Assembly (NCBI RefSeq): GCF_021440195.1
Contig: NZ_JAJTSZ010000011.1
Coordinates: forward strand, 62,001-126,000
Reading direction: 5' to 3'
Length of the DNA stretch: 64,000 bases
Source: Dyadobacter sp. CY356
GTDB lineage: Bacteria > Bacteroidota > Bacteroidia > Cytophagales > Spirosomataceae
The notes beneath the pieces were generated by a model. It was not told the origin of the DNA, ran no database searches, and saw only the letters and a program-made list of their open reading frames with translations. This document shows positions 24,260-33,247 of the stretch, in pieces (positions within the stretch are counted from its first letter, which is position 1; each line of letters starts with the position of its first letter). Made by a program: the position numbers and the translations under genes.

Positions 24260-26578
24260 TTAAATCTTCTTAACCAGGATCGTTATATCCGAATTCCTCC
24301 CCTTATCATCACTACAAGAAATCTTAACCTTTCCGACCGACGGACTAATAAATACCGCTTCATGCGGCGCAGAACGTTTCACGAGCTTATCATTCACATA
24401 CCAAAAAACCTCCTGCACATCATTCCCTGTCTGGCAGCTTAACTGAATTTGCTGCGGCTCACTCGTTTGTATAAAATACTCACTTCCATCATTTGGACTA
24501 ATAATCAATGGCGCTCCTTCTTGGAAAACCCTTTCGCAGGAAGGATTATGTGGCGGCAATTTCTGATATGGAATTTTCTTTGATTCGTAATATGCAATTA
24601 ATTCCGGAGCCAGATTGAGGTATGTTTTCTTGACAAAACCACTTATAGGAAGACAATAAGTACAATAAGTGATTTTCGAAGCCTGATCGGTAAAGACATA
24701 TCGCAGGTGCTGACATTTCCGATAAGGAGAAACACCCATAATGAAGTAATCCGTAATCTGGTGATCACAAAAATCACTTGGAATATCTCCGCTCACGGCG
24801 CATATTTTTCTTAAAGACACATTCTCCGGCATTTGATACCAGCTATTGGTAGCATTATAATCCAGCGAATTGAAGATTGAAAACAATAATGGCGTAGCAG
24901 TATTCGCACCACTTAACTCAGGAACACCTTCACCGGAAAAATTTCCAACCCAGACACCAATCGTATATTTTCGATTATAGCCAATACTCCACGCATCCCG
25001 CTTTCCATAAGATGTCCCAGTTTTCCAGGCAATTTTTGGTAGGTGATAGGTATTGTCAAAGTTAGTAGGCAGGTCGGGGCGGGTGACTTGCGTTAAGATG
25101 TTGTTTAACAGAAATGTCGCTTCTTTTGAAACAAGTTGTTCGCCTTTTTTGGAGACCGGGTTTTCTGTGGTATATCGTAATTGTTTTAATTCCCCTTCGT
25201 TCGAAAAAGCGGCAAAAAGTCGTGTAAGTTCTTCAAGCGTAACACCGCAGCCGCCCAGAATCATTGATAATCCTAAATCTTTTGATTGTTTTCTGATTGT
25301 TTGAAAATCTGCTTTTTTTAATTTATCAATCAAAACCGGTGTACTTACTTCCTTCAAAATCTTGACTGCCGGAATATTCAGGGAATTGGCCAAGGCAAAT
25401 TCCGCAGTAACCTGACCGTTAAAATGCTGGTCAAAGTTTTCAGGTTCATAACCACTGAAATTTGTCGGCACATCATTTAAAACGGTTTTCGGCGTAATAA
25501 TCCCTTTGTCAAAAGCAGTCGCATAAAGTATTGGTTTCAACGTACTTCCGGGAGAACGGATTGCCCGGATTCCGTCCACCTGTCCGCCGTCATAAGGATT
25601 GTTAAAATCAGCCGAACCGACATAAGCTTCAACCGCCATCGTTTCATTGTTAATAACCAAAACTGCGGCATTATGAATATTCATACTTTGCAGCCTGTTG
25701 ACATAATTTTTTACCTGTTCTTCAATCTGTTTTTGCGTCTGGATTTTTATGGTGGTATTGATAATTGGCTCGTCAGGAAAATCTTTTTTCAAACGCTGCG
25801 AAAGGTGAGGTGCCTGTTTTGGCGCGGTCAGCCTTTTGACAGTCAGAGGCTCTGCCATAGCATCCTGAATTGTATTTTTATCAAATAAATTTTCATTACC
25901 AAACCGTGTCAGCCATTGATTTCTGGCCGTTTTCAACGCATCATTTCTCGTTCCTGGCCGTAAACTTGATGGCCGGTTTGGCACAATGGTAAGTGCAGTA
26001 ATTTCCGCCAGACTTAACAGCTGAGGAGTTTTACCAAAATAGAAAAGTGAAGCCGCTTTAATTCCTTCAATATTCCCACCATAAGGCACCAGATTTAGAT
26101 ACAGTTGAAGAATTTCATCTTTTGAATAATGTAATTCCAGCTGCACAGCCCGGAAAGATTCAGTCAATTTGTTCAGATAAGTTCTTTTTTTAGGCTCCAA
26201 TAACCTGACAACCTGCATGGTAATGGTTGAAGCACCTGATGTTCTTTTACCACTAAGAATATTTCTCCCCGCCGCACGAAACATTGCAAATGGATTTATG
26301 CCGGGATGATAATAGAAATACTGATCTTCTTTATGGATAAGGGTTTTTTGCAAAAGCGGCGTGATTTCAGAAATGTCGGTATAAAGCCGCCATTTGTCGT
26401 CCGGACTTAAAAACGCATGTAAAACGCTTCCGTCGCTGACTGTGATCTGGGTTGAGTATTGGACTTTTGGTTTGAATGGGAAGAGGAGGTCGAGGAGGAG
26501 GAATGCAGTGATAAAGCAGCCCAATGTAATGGCTGCCTTTTTTATAAAAGATTTATTAACGGATTTTAACAACAACAA
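24260..26578 (-). CDS. pbpC: Penicillin-binding protein 1C
   Basis: This bifunctional peptidoglycan synthase of 772 residues is anchored by one N-terminal membrane segment (about 14-34). The GT51 glycosyltransferase domain (about 50-230) includes HKEDQYFYYHPGINPFAMFRA and STITMQVVRLL. The transpeptidase domain (about 295-560) shows SPGSTLKP (nucleophile Ser about 340) and KTGTSYGKRDAW (about 519). The C-terminal BiPBP_C domain (about 680-772) marks class 1C. The start is TTG at 26578, because no ATG exists between the upstream stop and the membrane anchor. The partner alpha-2-macroglobulin gene often beside pbpC is absent here. Confidence 0.94.
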   Translation of the reverse strand: MLLLKSVNKSFIKKAAITLGCFITAFLLLDLLFPFKPKVQYSTQITVSDGSVLHAFLSPDDKWRLYTDISEITPLLQKTLIHKEDQYFYYHPGINPFAMFRAAGRNILSGKRTSGASTITMQVVRLLEPKKRTYLNKLTESFRAVQLELHYSKDEILQLYLNLVPYGGNIEGIKAASLFYFGKTPQLLSLAEITALTIVPNRPSSLRPGTRNDALKTARNQWLTRFGNENLFDKNTIQDAMAEPLTVKRLTAPKQAPHLSQRLKKDFPDEPIINTTIKIQTQKQIEEQVKNYVNRLQSMNIHNAAVLVINNETMAVEAYVGSADFNNPYDGGQVDGIRAIRSPGSTLKPILYATAFDKGIITPKTVLNDVPTNFSGYEPENFDQHFNGQVTAEFALANSLNIPAVKILKEVSTPVLIDKLKKADFQTIRKQSKDLGLSMILGGCGVTLEELTRLFAAFSNEGELKQLRYTTENPVSKKGEQLVSKEATFLLNNILTQVTRPDLPTNFDNTYHLPKIAWKTGTSYGKRDAWSIGYNRKYTIGVWVGNFSGEGVPELSGANTATPLLFSIFNSLDYNATNSWYQMPENVSLRKICAVSGDIPSDFCDHQITDYFIMGVSPYRKCQHLRYVFTDQASKITYCTYCLPISGFVKKTYLNLAPELIAYYESKKIPYQKLPPHNPSCERVFQEGAPLIISPNDGSEYFIQTSEPQQIQLSCQTGNDVQEVFWYVNDKLVKRSAPHEAVFISPSVGKVKISCSDDKGRNSDITILVKKI

Positions 26579-26774
26579 TTTGATTTAAATTATAAAAGAG
26601 AGTTTCAATAACAGCTTAAATCAGAAAAGATCAATCAGGTTCGTGAAAATATGATTTAAGGATTTGAAGTGTATAAAAATAAATATTACCATCTAATTTC
26701 CTTCCATTTGCCCATCCCGTCAAAATTTCCTTATTTACTGACATATTACAAATAAAGACAATCATAATACCAAT

Positions 26775-28274
26775 ATGTCAAAATATATTGCGGCTATTGA
26801 CCAGGGAACAACGAGCACACGTTGCATTCTATTTAATCATCAGGGAAATATTGTTTCCGTCGGGCAAAAGGAGCACGAACAGATTTATCCGCAGCCGGGC
26901 TGGGTGGAACATAATCCGGAAGAAATATGGAAAAATACGCTGGAAGTCATTGCCATTTCCCGTATAAAAGCCTCTGCCACAGCCGCTGATATAGCTGCCA
27001 TTGGTATTACAAATCAAAGAGAAACAACGGTTGTCTGGAACCGCCGGACGGGGAAACCTTATTATAATGCATTGGTGTGGCAGGATACCAGAACGACGGA
27101 TCTGGTAGCAAAATATGAAAAAGAAGGCGGATTAAACCAGTTTCGGGATAAAACAGGCTTGCCGGTTTCAACTTATTTCAGCGGTTTAAAATTAAAATGG
27201 CTTTTAGAAAATGTGGAAGGCCTGCGCGCAGATGCGGAAAAGGGCGAAGCCATTTTTGGAAATATTGATACTTTTTTAATCTGGAACCTGACAGGCGGAG
27301 GCCATGGCGGAATTCATGTAACGGACGTTACCAATGCCAGCCGGACGCAATTGATGAATCTTCGGACTTTGCAATGGGATCAGGATATGCTGGACGCCTA
27401 CAATATTCCTGCAATTGTGTTGCCAGAAATAAAAAGCAGCAGCGAGGTTTATGGCACGGTGAACAATGAGGTTTTGCCAGGCGTTCCTGTCGCCGGAATT
27501 TTGGGAGATCAACATGCTGCGTTGGTCGGACAAACCTGTTTTGAACCCGGTATGGCGAAAAATACCTACGGAACAGGTTGCTTTTTGGTAATGAATACGG
27601 GGACAGAATTGAAAATGTCTGATAACGGTTTATTGACTACCATCGCTTATAAATTTGGAGACGAACCTGTCCAATATGCTTTGGAAGGCAGTGTTGCGGT
27701 AACCGGTGCGCTGGTTCAATGGGTGCGGGATAATTTGGGATTAATTAAAAAAAGCAGTGATATTGAAAGTCTGGCGAAGACAGTTGAGGATAATGGCGGT
27801 GCCTATTTCGTTCCAGCGTTTTCCGGATTGTATGCGCCTTACTGGCGGAATGATGCACGTGGCGTCATTGCCGGTTTGACCCGTTATGTTACGAAAGGAC
27901 ATATCGCCCGGGCAGTTTTGGAAGCAACGGCTTATCAGACGCTGGATGTTGTCAATGCGATGGAGCAGGATTCCGGTATCAAATTATCTTCCCTGCGTGT
28001 CGATGGCGGGATGGTTTTGAATGAATTGTTAATGAAATTCCAGGCGGATATGCTCAATACCCAGGTTGTTTCTCCGGCAGTTGCAGAAACAACGGCATTG
28101 GGTGCTGCTTATGCGGCAGGACTTGCCGTTGGTTATTGGAAAAATACAGACGAACTGAAAAGTAACTGGGCCATTGCACATACCTGGAACCCGGATATGG
28201 ACGAAACAAAAAGAGAAACATTATATAAAGGATGGCAAAAAGCGGTAACAAAATCATACGCCTGGATGGATTAA
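26775..28274 (+). CDS. glpK: Glycerol kinase
   Basis: This 499-residue FGGY-family kinase converts glycerol to glycerol 3-phosphate in the cytoplasm. Marks are AIDQGTTSTRCILF at the start, GITNQRETTVVWNRRTGKP, DQHAALVGQTCFEPG, YGTGCF, and VDGGMVLNELLMKFQADML in the second half. Length matches E. coli GlpK (502). No glpF, glpD or regulator is adjacent. Confidence 0.97.
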   Translation: MSKYIAAIDQGTTSTRCILFNHQGNIVSVGQKEHEQIYPQPGWVEHNPEEIWKNTLEVIAISRIKASATAADIAAIGITNQRETTVVWNRRTGKPYYNALVWQDTRTTDLVAKYEKEGGLNQFRDKTGLPVSTYFSGLKLKWLLENVEGLRADAEKGEAIFGNIDTFLIWNLTGGGHGGIHVTDVTNASRTQLMNLRTLQWDQDMLDAYNIPAIVLPEIKSSSEVYGTVNNEVLPGVPVAGILGDQHAALVGQTCFEPGMAKNTYGTGCFLVMNTGTELKMSDNGLLTTIAYKFGDEPVQYALEGSVAVTGALVQWVRDNLGLIKKSSDIESLAKTVEDNGGAYFVPAFSGLYAPYWRNDARGVIAGLTRYVTKGHIARAVLEATAYQTLDVVNAMEQDSGIKLSSLRVDGGMVLNELLMKFQADMLNTQVVSPAVAETTALGAAYAAGLAVGYWKNTDELKSNWAIAHTWNPDMDETKRETLYKGWQKAVTKSYAWMD

Positions 28275-28331
28275 TAAAAATTTAATGGATGAATGAACTA
28301 TTTTATAATCTGTATAAACTAAACTCTTTTG

Positions 28332-28362
28332 TTGGCCTGTGTTCCTTTAAAGCGTAACTTCG
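28332..28362 (+). promoter_or_regulatory. Candidate promoter for the DnaQ-like exonuclease
   Basis: TTG at 28332-28334 and TAACTTCG at 28355-28362 are 20 bases apart. The -7 box deviates at one position from TAnnTTTG. The ATG follows at 28392. Confidence 0.4.
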
Positions 28363-28391
28363 CGCCGCGAAAACCTAATTAAAGTAGCCTT

Positions 28392-29201
28392 ATGCATACC
28401 CTCCATCTTAAAAAGCCGCTCGCTTTTTTTGATCTAGAAACTACCGGTGTAAACATTGCCCGGGATCGGATCGTAGAAATTTCGGTGGTGAAGGCTCTGC
28501 CTAATGGGGAAACGGAAATTCGCACAAGACGCGTTAATCCTGAAATGCCTATTCCACTGGAAAGCAGTCTGATACATGGCATTTATGATGAAGACGTAAA
28601 GGATGCACCGACCTTCAAAATGTTTGCAAAAAACCTTGCAACGTTTCTGGAAGGCTGTGATCTGGCTGGATTTAACAGTAATCGTTTTGATATTCCAATG
28701 CTTGTTGAAGAGTTTTTGCGGGTTGGTGTTGAGTTTGATATCAAAAATCGCCGTACAGTAGATACTCAGCGGATTTACCACATGATGGAGCCGAGAAATC
28801 TTTCTGCTGCCTATAAGTTTTACTGTGATAAATCCCTGACAGATGCACATAGTGCCGAAGCTGATACGATAGCAACTTTTGAAGTTTTGCAGGGTCAAAT
28901 CGCTCGTTATGAGGGTCAAAAGGTAATTGATTCACACGGAAAAGAACTGGGAACGGTAGAAAATGATGTAGCCGCTTTGCATGCCTTAACAGCATCAAAG
29001 CTTATAGATTTTGCCGGAAGAATGGTTTATAACGAGAAAGGCGAAGAGGTTTTCAACTTCGGAAAACACAATGGAAAACGTGTTGCGGATGTCTTGAAAA
29101 GTGAACCTTCTTTTTACGATTGGCTGATGAAAGCGGAGTTTCCATTGGATACGAAACGCAAGCTGACAGAAATAAAATTACGCGCTTTAACACAGAGATA
29201 A
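28392..29201 (+). CDS. DnaQ-like DEDDh 3'-5' exonuclease
   Basis: This 269-residue protein has an N-terminal exonuclease domain (about 8-175) with ExoI FFDLETTGVNIARDRIVEIS (metal-binding D and E), ExoII GFNSNRFDIPML and ExoIII AHSAEADTIATFEVL (His and Asp). A small C-terminal domain (about 215-269) follows, with FNFGKHNGKRVADVLKSEPSFYDWL, a module seen appended to such exonucleases. It probably trims DNA 3' ends in repair, or serves as a polymerase III epsilon-like proofreader. It lacks an obvious clamp-binding motif. It is separated from nuoK by a promoter. Confidence 0.9.
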   Translation: MHTLHLKKPLAFFDLETTGVNIARDRIVEISVVKALPNGETEIRTRRVNPEMPIPLESSLIHGIYDEDVKDAPTFKMFAKNLATFLEGCDLAGFNSNRFDIPMLVEEFLRVGVEFDIKNRRTVDTQRIYHMMEPRNLSAAYKFYCDKSLTDAHSAEADTIATFEVLQGQIARYEGQKVIDSHGKELGTVENDVAALHALTASKLIDFAGRMVYNEKGEEVFNFGKHNGKRVADVLKSEPSFYDWLMKAEFPLDTKRKLTEIKLRALTQR

Positions 29202-29221
29202 TATAATAGGTACGCTTAACA

Positions 29222-29252
29222 TTTGAGTAAGCGGTATTTATGTCTATTTTTG
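29222..29252 (+). promoter_or_regulatory. Promoter for the nuoKLMN operon (TTTG - 19 bp - TATTTTTG)
   Basis: TTTG at 29222-29225 and TATTTTTG at 29245-29252 are separated by exactly 19 bases, the textbook Bacteroidota arrangement. The nuoK ATG is about 100 bases downstream. It implies that nuoKLMN has its own start of transcription. Confidence 0.65.
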
Positions 29253-29349
29253 CCCGATAAGTTTCAGTGATGAGTCTAGAAATTAACTGATCCTGAAAAT
29301 TTTAAATCATTGACTATTTTAAACGAATACCCATTTAGGTAAATCTGCT

Positions 29350-29688
29350 ATGATCCCGAACCCGAATATACCAGAGGTTATTCAGAATGTCCCGCTTCAA
29401 TATTATCTCATCCTCAGCACATTACTTTTTGTGATTGGCATCATTGGTGTACTTACGCGTCGTAATGCGATCATCATTTTCATGTCTGTTGAGTTGATGT
29501 TAAATGCAGCCAACATTTTATTGATTGCTTTTTCTTCCTACCGGTCGGATCCTTCCGGGCAGGTTTTCGTGTTTTTTATCATGGCTGTGGCCGCAGCAGA
29601 AGTAGCCGTTGGTTTGGCGATTATCGTTATGATTTACCGAAATACGCGAAATACGGACATCGGTTTCCTTAATAAATTGAAATGGTAA
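29350..29688 (+). CDS. nuoK: NADH-quinone oxidoreductase subunit K
   Basis: This 112-residue membrane subunit of complex I has three membrane helices. It shows VPLQYYLILSTLLFVIGIIGVLTRRNAI, the buried Glu in SVELMLNAANIL (proton path), and a third helix AEVAVGLAIIVMIYR with the second conserved Glu. It opens a four-gene nuoKLMN cluster, 31 bp before nuoL. Confidence 0.96.
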   Translation: MIPNPNIPEVIQNVPLQYYLILSTLLFVIGIIGVLTRRNAIIIFMSVELMLNAANILLIAFSSYRSDPSGQVFVFFIMAVAAAEVAVGLAIIVMIYRNTRNTDIGFLNKLKW

Positions 29689-29719
29689 GCCTTATTGGTT
29701 AATATACAAAATATAGAAT

Positions 29720-31636
29720 ATGTCTGCTTCATTACTAGTTCTGATTCCTTTATTACCTTTTCTCGGCTTTCTGATCAATGGTATCGGATTCCGTACTATA
29801 CCAAAAGGTGCAGTTGGAATAATCGGGTCATTAGCTGTTATCGGTAGTTTTGCTCTTTCTCTGAATGCATTTAACGCATTTGTAGCTGCGGGAAGCACCC
29901 CATTCGTTCTGCCTCTTTTTGACTGGATCACGGTTGGCGATCTTAACATCCCATTTTCTTTCCAGATTGACCAGCTTTCGTTATTGATGCTGATGATCAT
30001 TACCGGTGTAGGTTCGCTGATCCACATTTATTCAATTGGCTACATGAAACATGATGAAGGTTTCGGTAAGTTTTTTGCTTATCTGAATCTCTTCCTTTTC
30101 TTCATGTTGCTGCTCGTTCTGGGTTCCAATTATGTGATTATGTTTATCGGTTGGGAAGGTGTAGGACTTTGTTCTTATCTGTTGATCGGGTTTTGGAATA
30201 AAAATACAAACTATAACAACGCTGCACGTAAGGCGTTCATCATGAACCGTGTAGGTGATTTGGGTTTCCTTTTAGGAATTTTTACAATCATCGCAACTTT
30301 CGGTTCAGTAGAATATCTTGAAGTATTTAGTAAAGCCACAGGTTTTCAGGTTGGTGATCCTGTAATCATTGCGATTACCTTGTTCCTGTTTATTGGGGCC
30401 ATGGGAAAATCAGCACAGATTCCGTTATATACCTGGTTACCAGATGCGATGGCGGGTCCGACACCCGTTTCTGCACTTATTCACGCAGCAACGATGGTAA
30501 CGGCCGGGATTTATATGGTGATCCGTTCCAACGTCCTCTATTCTCTTGCGCCTTCGACGCTTGAATTCGTTGGAATAATTGGTGGTGCGACTGCACTTTT
30601 TGCTGCATCGATCGGACTTTTACAAAACGATATCAAAAAAGTACTGGCTTATTCTACGGTGAGTCAGCTGGGTTATATGTTCATGGGTTTAGGCGCGATG
30701 GCTTATTCTGCCTCGATGTTTCACGTAATTACCCACGCATTTTTCAAAGCATTATTATTCCTTGGCGCTGGTAGTGTGATCCACGCCATGTCCGACGAAC
30801 AGGATATCCGTTCAATGGGTGGTTTGCGTAAAAAACTTCCGATTACGTTCCTTACATTTTTAATCGCAACCATCGCGATTTCAGGTATTCCTCCGTTTGC
30901 AGGTTTCTTTTCAAAAGATGAGATTTTAGCGCATGTTTTCGAACATAACAAATTACTTTGGGTCGTTGGTGTGTTGGGTTCGTTGATGACTTCCTTCTAC
31001 ATGTTCCGTCTGCTTTTCCTTACTTTCTTTGGGAAATTCCGCGGAACGCACGATCAGGAGCATCATTTACATGAATCGCCTGCTTCGATGACAATTCCTC
31101 TGGTAATTTTGGCCGTTCTTTCGGCTTTGGGTGGATTTATCGGAGTGCCGGAAGCTTTGCACGGAACGCACAAACTCGCTGAATTTATGAGTCCTTTGTA
31201 TGAAGGTTCTCGTCAGGTTAATCCGGAGGCTTTCCTTCCAACAACTTTATCGCATTCAGAAGAATATATTTTAATGGCTGTTTCCGTTGGTGTTGCTTTA
31301 ATTTCTCTGATTATAGCATACGTGATGTATGTTCAAAAAGAAAGTGTTCCGGCTCCGGACTCGGAAGAAAAATCAGCGGTTCAGAATTTGATTTACAACA
31401 AATATTACGTTGATGAACTTTACAATGCTGTTTTTGTAAAACCAATTAAATCATTATCCAACGTCCTTTACAGTTTCGGTGAATTTTTCATTGATCTTTT
31501 TGTAAATGGCACAGCAAGGCTTATTGCTTTTCTGGGAGGATTATTACGTAAAACACAAACGGGTTCAACCGGAGATTATGTATTTGCCATGGTTCTTGGA
31601 ATCGTAGTCATTCTGTTCTGGAAGCTGTTGTTATAG
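29720..31636 (+). CDS. nuoL: NADH-quinone oxidoreductase subunit L
   Basis: This is the largest proton-pumping antiporter-like subunit of complex I, at 638 residues with about 16 membrane helices. The Proton_antipo core contains FIGWEGVGLCSYLLIGFW (conserved Glu), AMGKSAQIPLYTWLPDAM (conserved Lys), GPTPVSALIHAATMVTAG and ITHAFFKALLFLGAGSVIHA. The C-terminal segment carries the lateral helix region. It lies between nuoK and nuoM and is co-transcribed. Confidence 0.97.
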   Translation: MSASLLVLIPLLPFLGFLINGIGFRTIPKGAVGIIGSLAVIGSFALSLNAFNAFVAAGSTPFVLPLFDWITVGDLNIPFSFQIDQLSLLMLMIITGVGSLIHIYSIGYMKHDEGFGKFFAYLNLFLFFMLLLVLGSNYVIMFIGWEGVGLCSYLLIGFWNKNTNYNNAARKAFIMNRVGDLGFLLGIFTIIATFGSVEYLEVFSKATGFQVGDPVIIAITLFLFIGAMGKSAQIPLYTWLPDAMAGPTPVSALIHAATMVTAGIYMVIRSNVLYSLAPSTLEFVGIIGGATALFAASIGLLQNDIKKVLAYSTVSQLGYMFMGLGAMAYSASMFHVITHAFFKALLFLGAGSVIHAMSDEQDIRSMGGLRKKLPITFLTFLIATIAISGIPPFAGFFSKDEILAHVFEHNKLLWVVGVLGSLMTSFYMFRLLFLTFFGKFRGTHDQEHHLHESPASMTIPLVILAVLSALGGFIGVPEALHGTHKLAEFMSPLYEGSRQVNPEAFLPTTLSHSEEYILMAVSVGVALISLIIAYVMYVQKESVPAPDSEEKSAVQNLIYNKYYVDELYNAVFVKPIKSLSNVLYSFGEFFIDLFVNGTARLIAFLGGLLRKTQTGSTGDYVFAMVLGIVVILFWKLLL

Positions 31637-31708
31637 GCATTTTGTTGAAACTGACATATTAAATATTTATACCGTTCACCATTTAGTGCTGACCGTTGAC
31701 TTGAAAAT

Positions 31709-33157
31709 ATGCTTACTCTTCTTTTAATACTTTTGCCCATTGTGGCCGGCGTTATTACCCTCTTGGTTGGAGCTAATCTGGCGAAACAGGTAGCCTTAGT
31801 CGGCGCTCTTGCTGAGTTAGGACTTGCTCTTTTTGTCTGGTCTCAATTTGATCCGGCAGCTGGGGTTCAGTTTGGTTTTAAATATCACTGGCTTGCATCC
31901 GCAGGAATTTCTTTTGCGGCAGGTTTGGATGGGATCAGTTTGGTGCTGGTGTTATTAACTGCTTTTCTGACACCACTGATTATCCTTTCGACTTTCAGTC
32001 ATTCTTATAGAAACAGTGCTGCATTTTATTCGTTAATTCTGTTTATGTCGGCTGCGCTTGTGGGTGTATTTACAGCAACCGATGCATTCTTATTCTATCT
32101 TTTCTTCGAAGCAGCACTTATTCCGGTTTATTTCCTGGCCGCTGTTTGGGGTGGAGAAAATCGTTTGAAAGTAACTTTCAAGTTCTTCATTTATACCATG
32201 TTCGGTAGTTTGTTCATGCTTGTTGCATTGATCTATTTATACTACCAAACGCCGGGAACGCATACTTCTGAAATAACTGCTTTTTATAATTTACAATTAT
32301 CTGCCAAATCACAAGGATTCATTTTCTGGGCTTTCTTTGTAGCTTTTGCTATCAAAATGCCATTATTTCCTTTCCACACCTGGCAGCCTGATACCTACAC
32401 AGAAGCGCCAACACCGGCAACGATGTTACTTTCTGGTATTATGCTTAAAATGGGGGTTTACGGTTTGATCCGTTTACTGCTTCCAATCGTTCCGCTAGGT
32501 TTACAGTCTTATGGAATGCTTGCTGTGGTTCTATCGGTAATCGGAATTATTTACGGTTCGATCATCGCCATTCAGCAGCGTGATATGAAACGCCTGATCG
32601 CTTATTCTTCTTTCGCTCACGTTGGATTGATGGCCGCCGGTGTTTTTGCAGCTACAACAAATGGTTTGCAGGGCGCAATGATTCAAATGCTGGCTCACGG
32701 TATCAACGTGGTTGGTTTATTCTTTGTAATCGATATTATCCTTTCCCGTACCAAAACGCGTAGTCTGGATCAATTGGGTGGTATTACGCAGGTTGCGCCT
32801 CAGTTAAGTGTATACTTTTTGATCATTCTTTTAGGAAGTGTTGCATTGCCTTTGACCAACGGATTTGTTGGAGAATTTCTGTTGCTTTCCAGTGTTTTTG
32901 CATTCAACGGTTGGTTAGGTGCTATTGCAGGTCTGACGATCATTCTTGGATCAGTGTATATGCTTCGTCTATTCCAAATGTCTATGTTCGGGCCAAAATC
33001 CAAATGGGTTGAAGGTTTCCAGGATCTGACATTCAGTGAAAAAGCGGTTTTATTGCCTTTGGTGATTATGGTATTATGGATTGGAATTTACCCAAATACA
33101 TTTTTGAGCATTTCCGAGCCAGCTGTAAATAATCTTTTGCAATTCGTAGGGAAATAG
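31709..33157 (+). CDS. nuoM: NADH-quinone oxidoreductase subunit M
   Basis: This second antiporter-like pump of complex I has 482 residues and about 14 helices. It shows LFYLFFEAALIPVYFLAAVWG (conserved Glu), AIKMPLFPFHTWQPDTYTEA (conserved Lys) and LLSGIMLKMGVYGLIRL. The start ATG at 31709 follows a 72-bp spacer from nuoL. Confidence 0.96.
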   Translation: MLTLLLILLPIVAGVITLLVGANLAKQVALVGALAELGLALFVWSQFDPAAGVQFGFKYHWLASAGISFAAGLDGISLVLVLLTAFLTPLIILSTFSHSYRNSAAFYSLILFMSAALVGVFTATDAFLFYLFFEAALIPVYFLAAVWGGENRLKVTFKFFIYTMFGSLFMLVALIYLYYQTPGTHTSEITAFYNLQLSAKSQGFIFWAFFVAFAIKMPLFPFHTWQPDTYTEAPTPATMLLSGIMLKMGVYGLIRLLLPIVPLGLQSYGMLAVVLSVIGIIYGSIIAIQQRDMKRLIAYSSFAHVGLMAAGVFAATTNGLQGAMIQMLAHGINVVGLFFVIDIILSRTKTRSLDQLGGITQVAPQLSVYFLIILLGSVALPLTNGFVGEFLLLSSVFAFNGWLGAIAGLTIILGSVYMLRLFQMSMFGPKSKWVEGFQDLTFSEKAVLLPLVIMVLWIGIYPNTFLSISEPAVNNLLQFVGK

Positions 33158-33247
33158 TTTCTAAGGAAAAAGAATAATTAATATAGTCTGATAGCCGAAA
33201 GCGGACCGCCGAAAGCTACTATTAATGACAAACGATAATAAATAATT

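Noticed and set aside
24257..24442. A 61-codon plus-strand frame at the edge of the hairpin element
   Set aside because: It is antisense to the C-terminal BiPBP_C domain of pbpC.
28434..28919. A 161-codon minus-strand frame
   Set aside because: It is antisense to the DnaQ-like exonuclease, whose catalytic motifs occupy this stretch.
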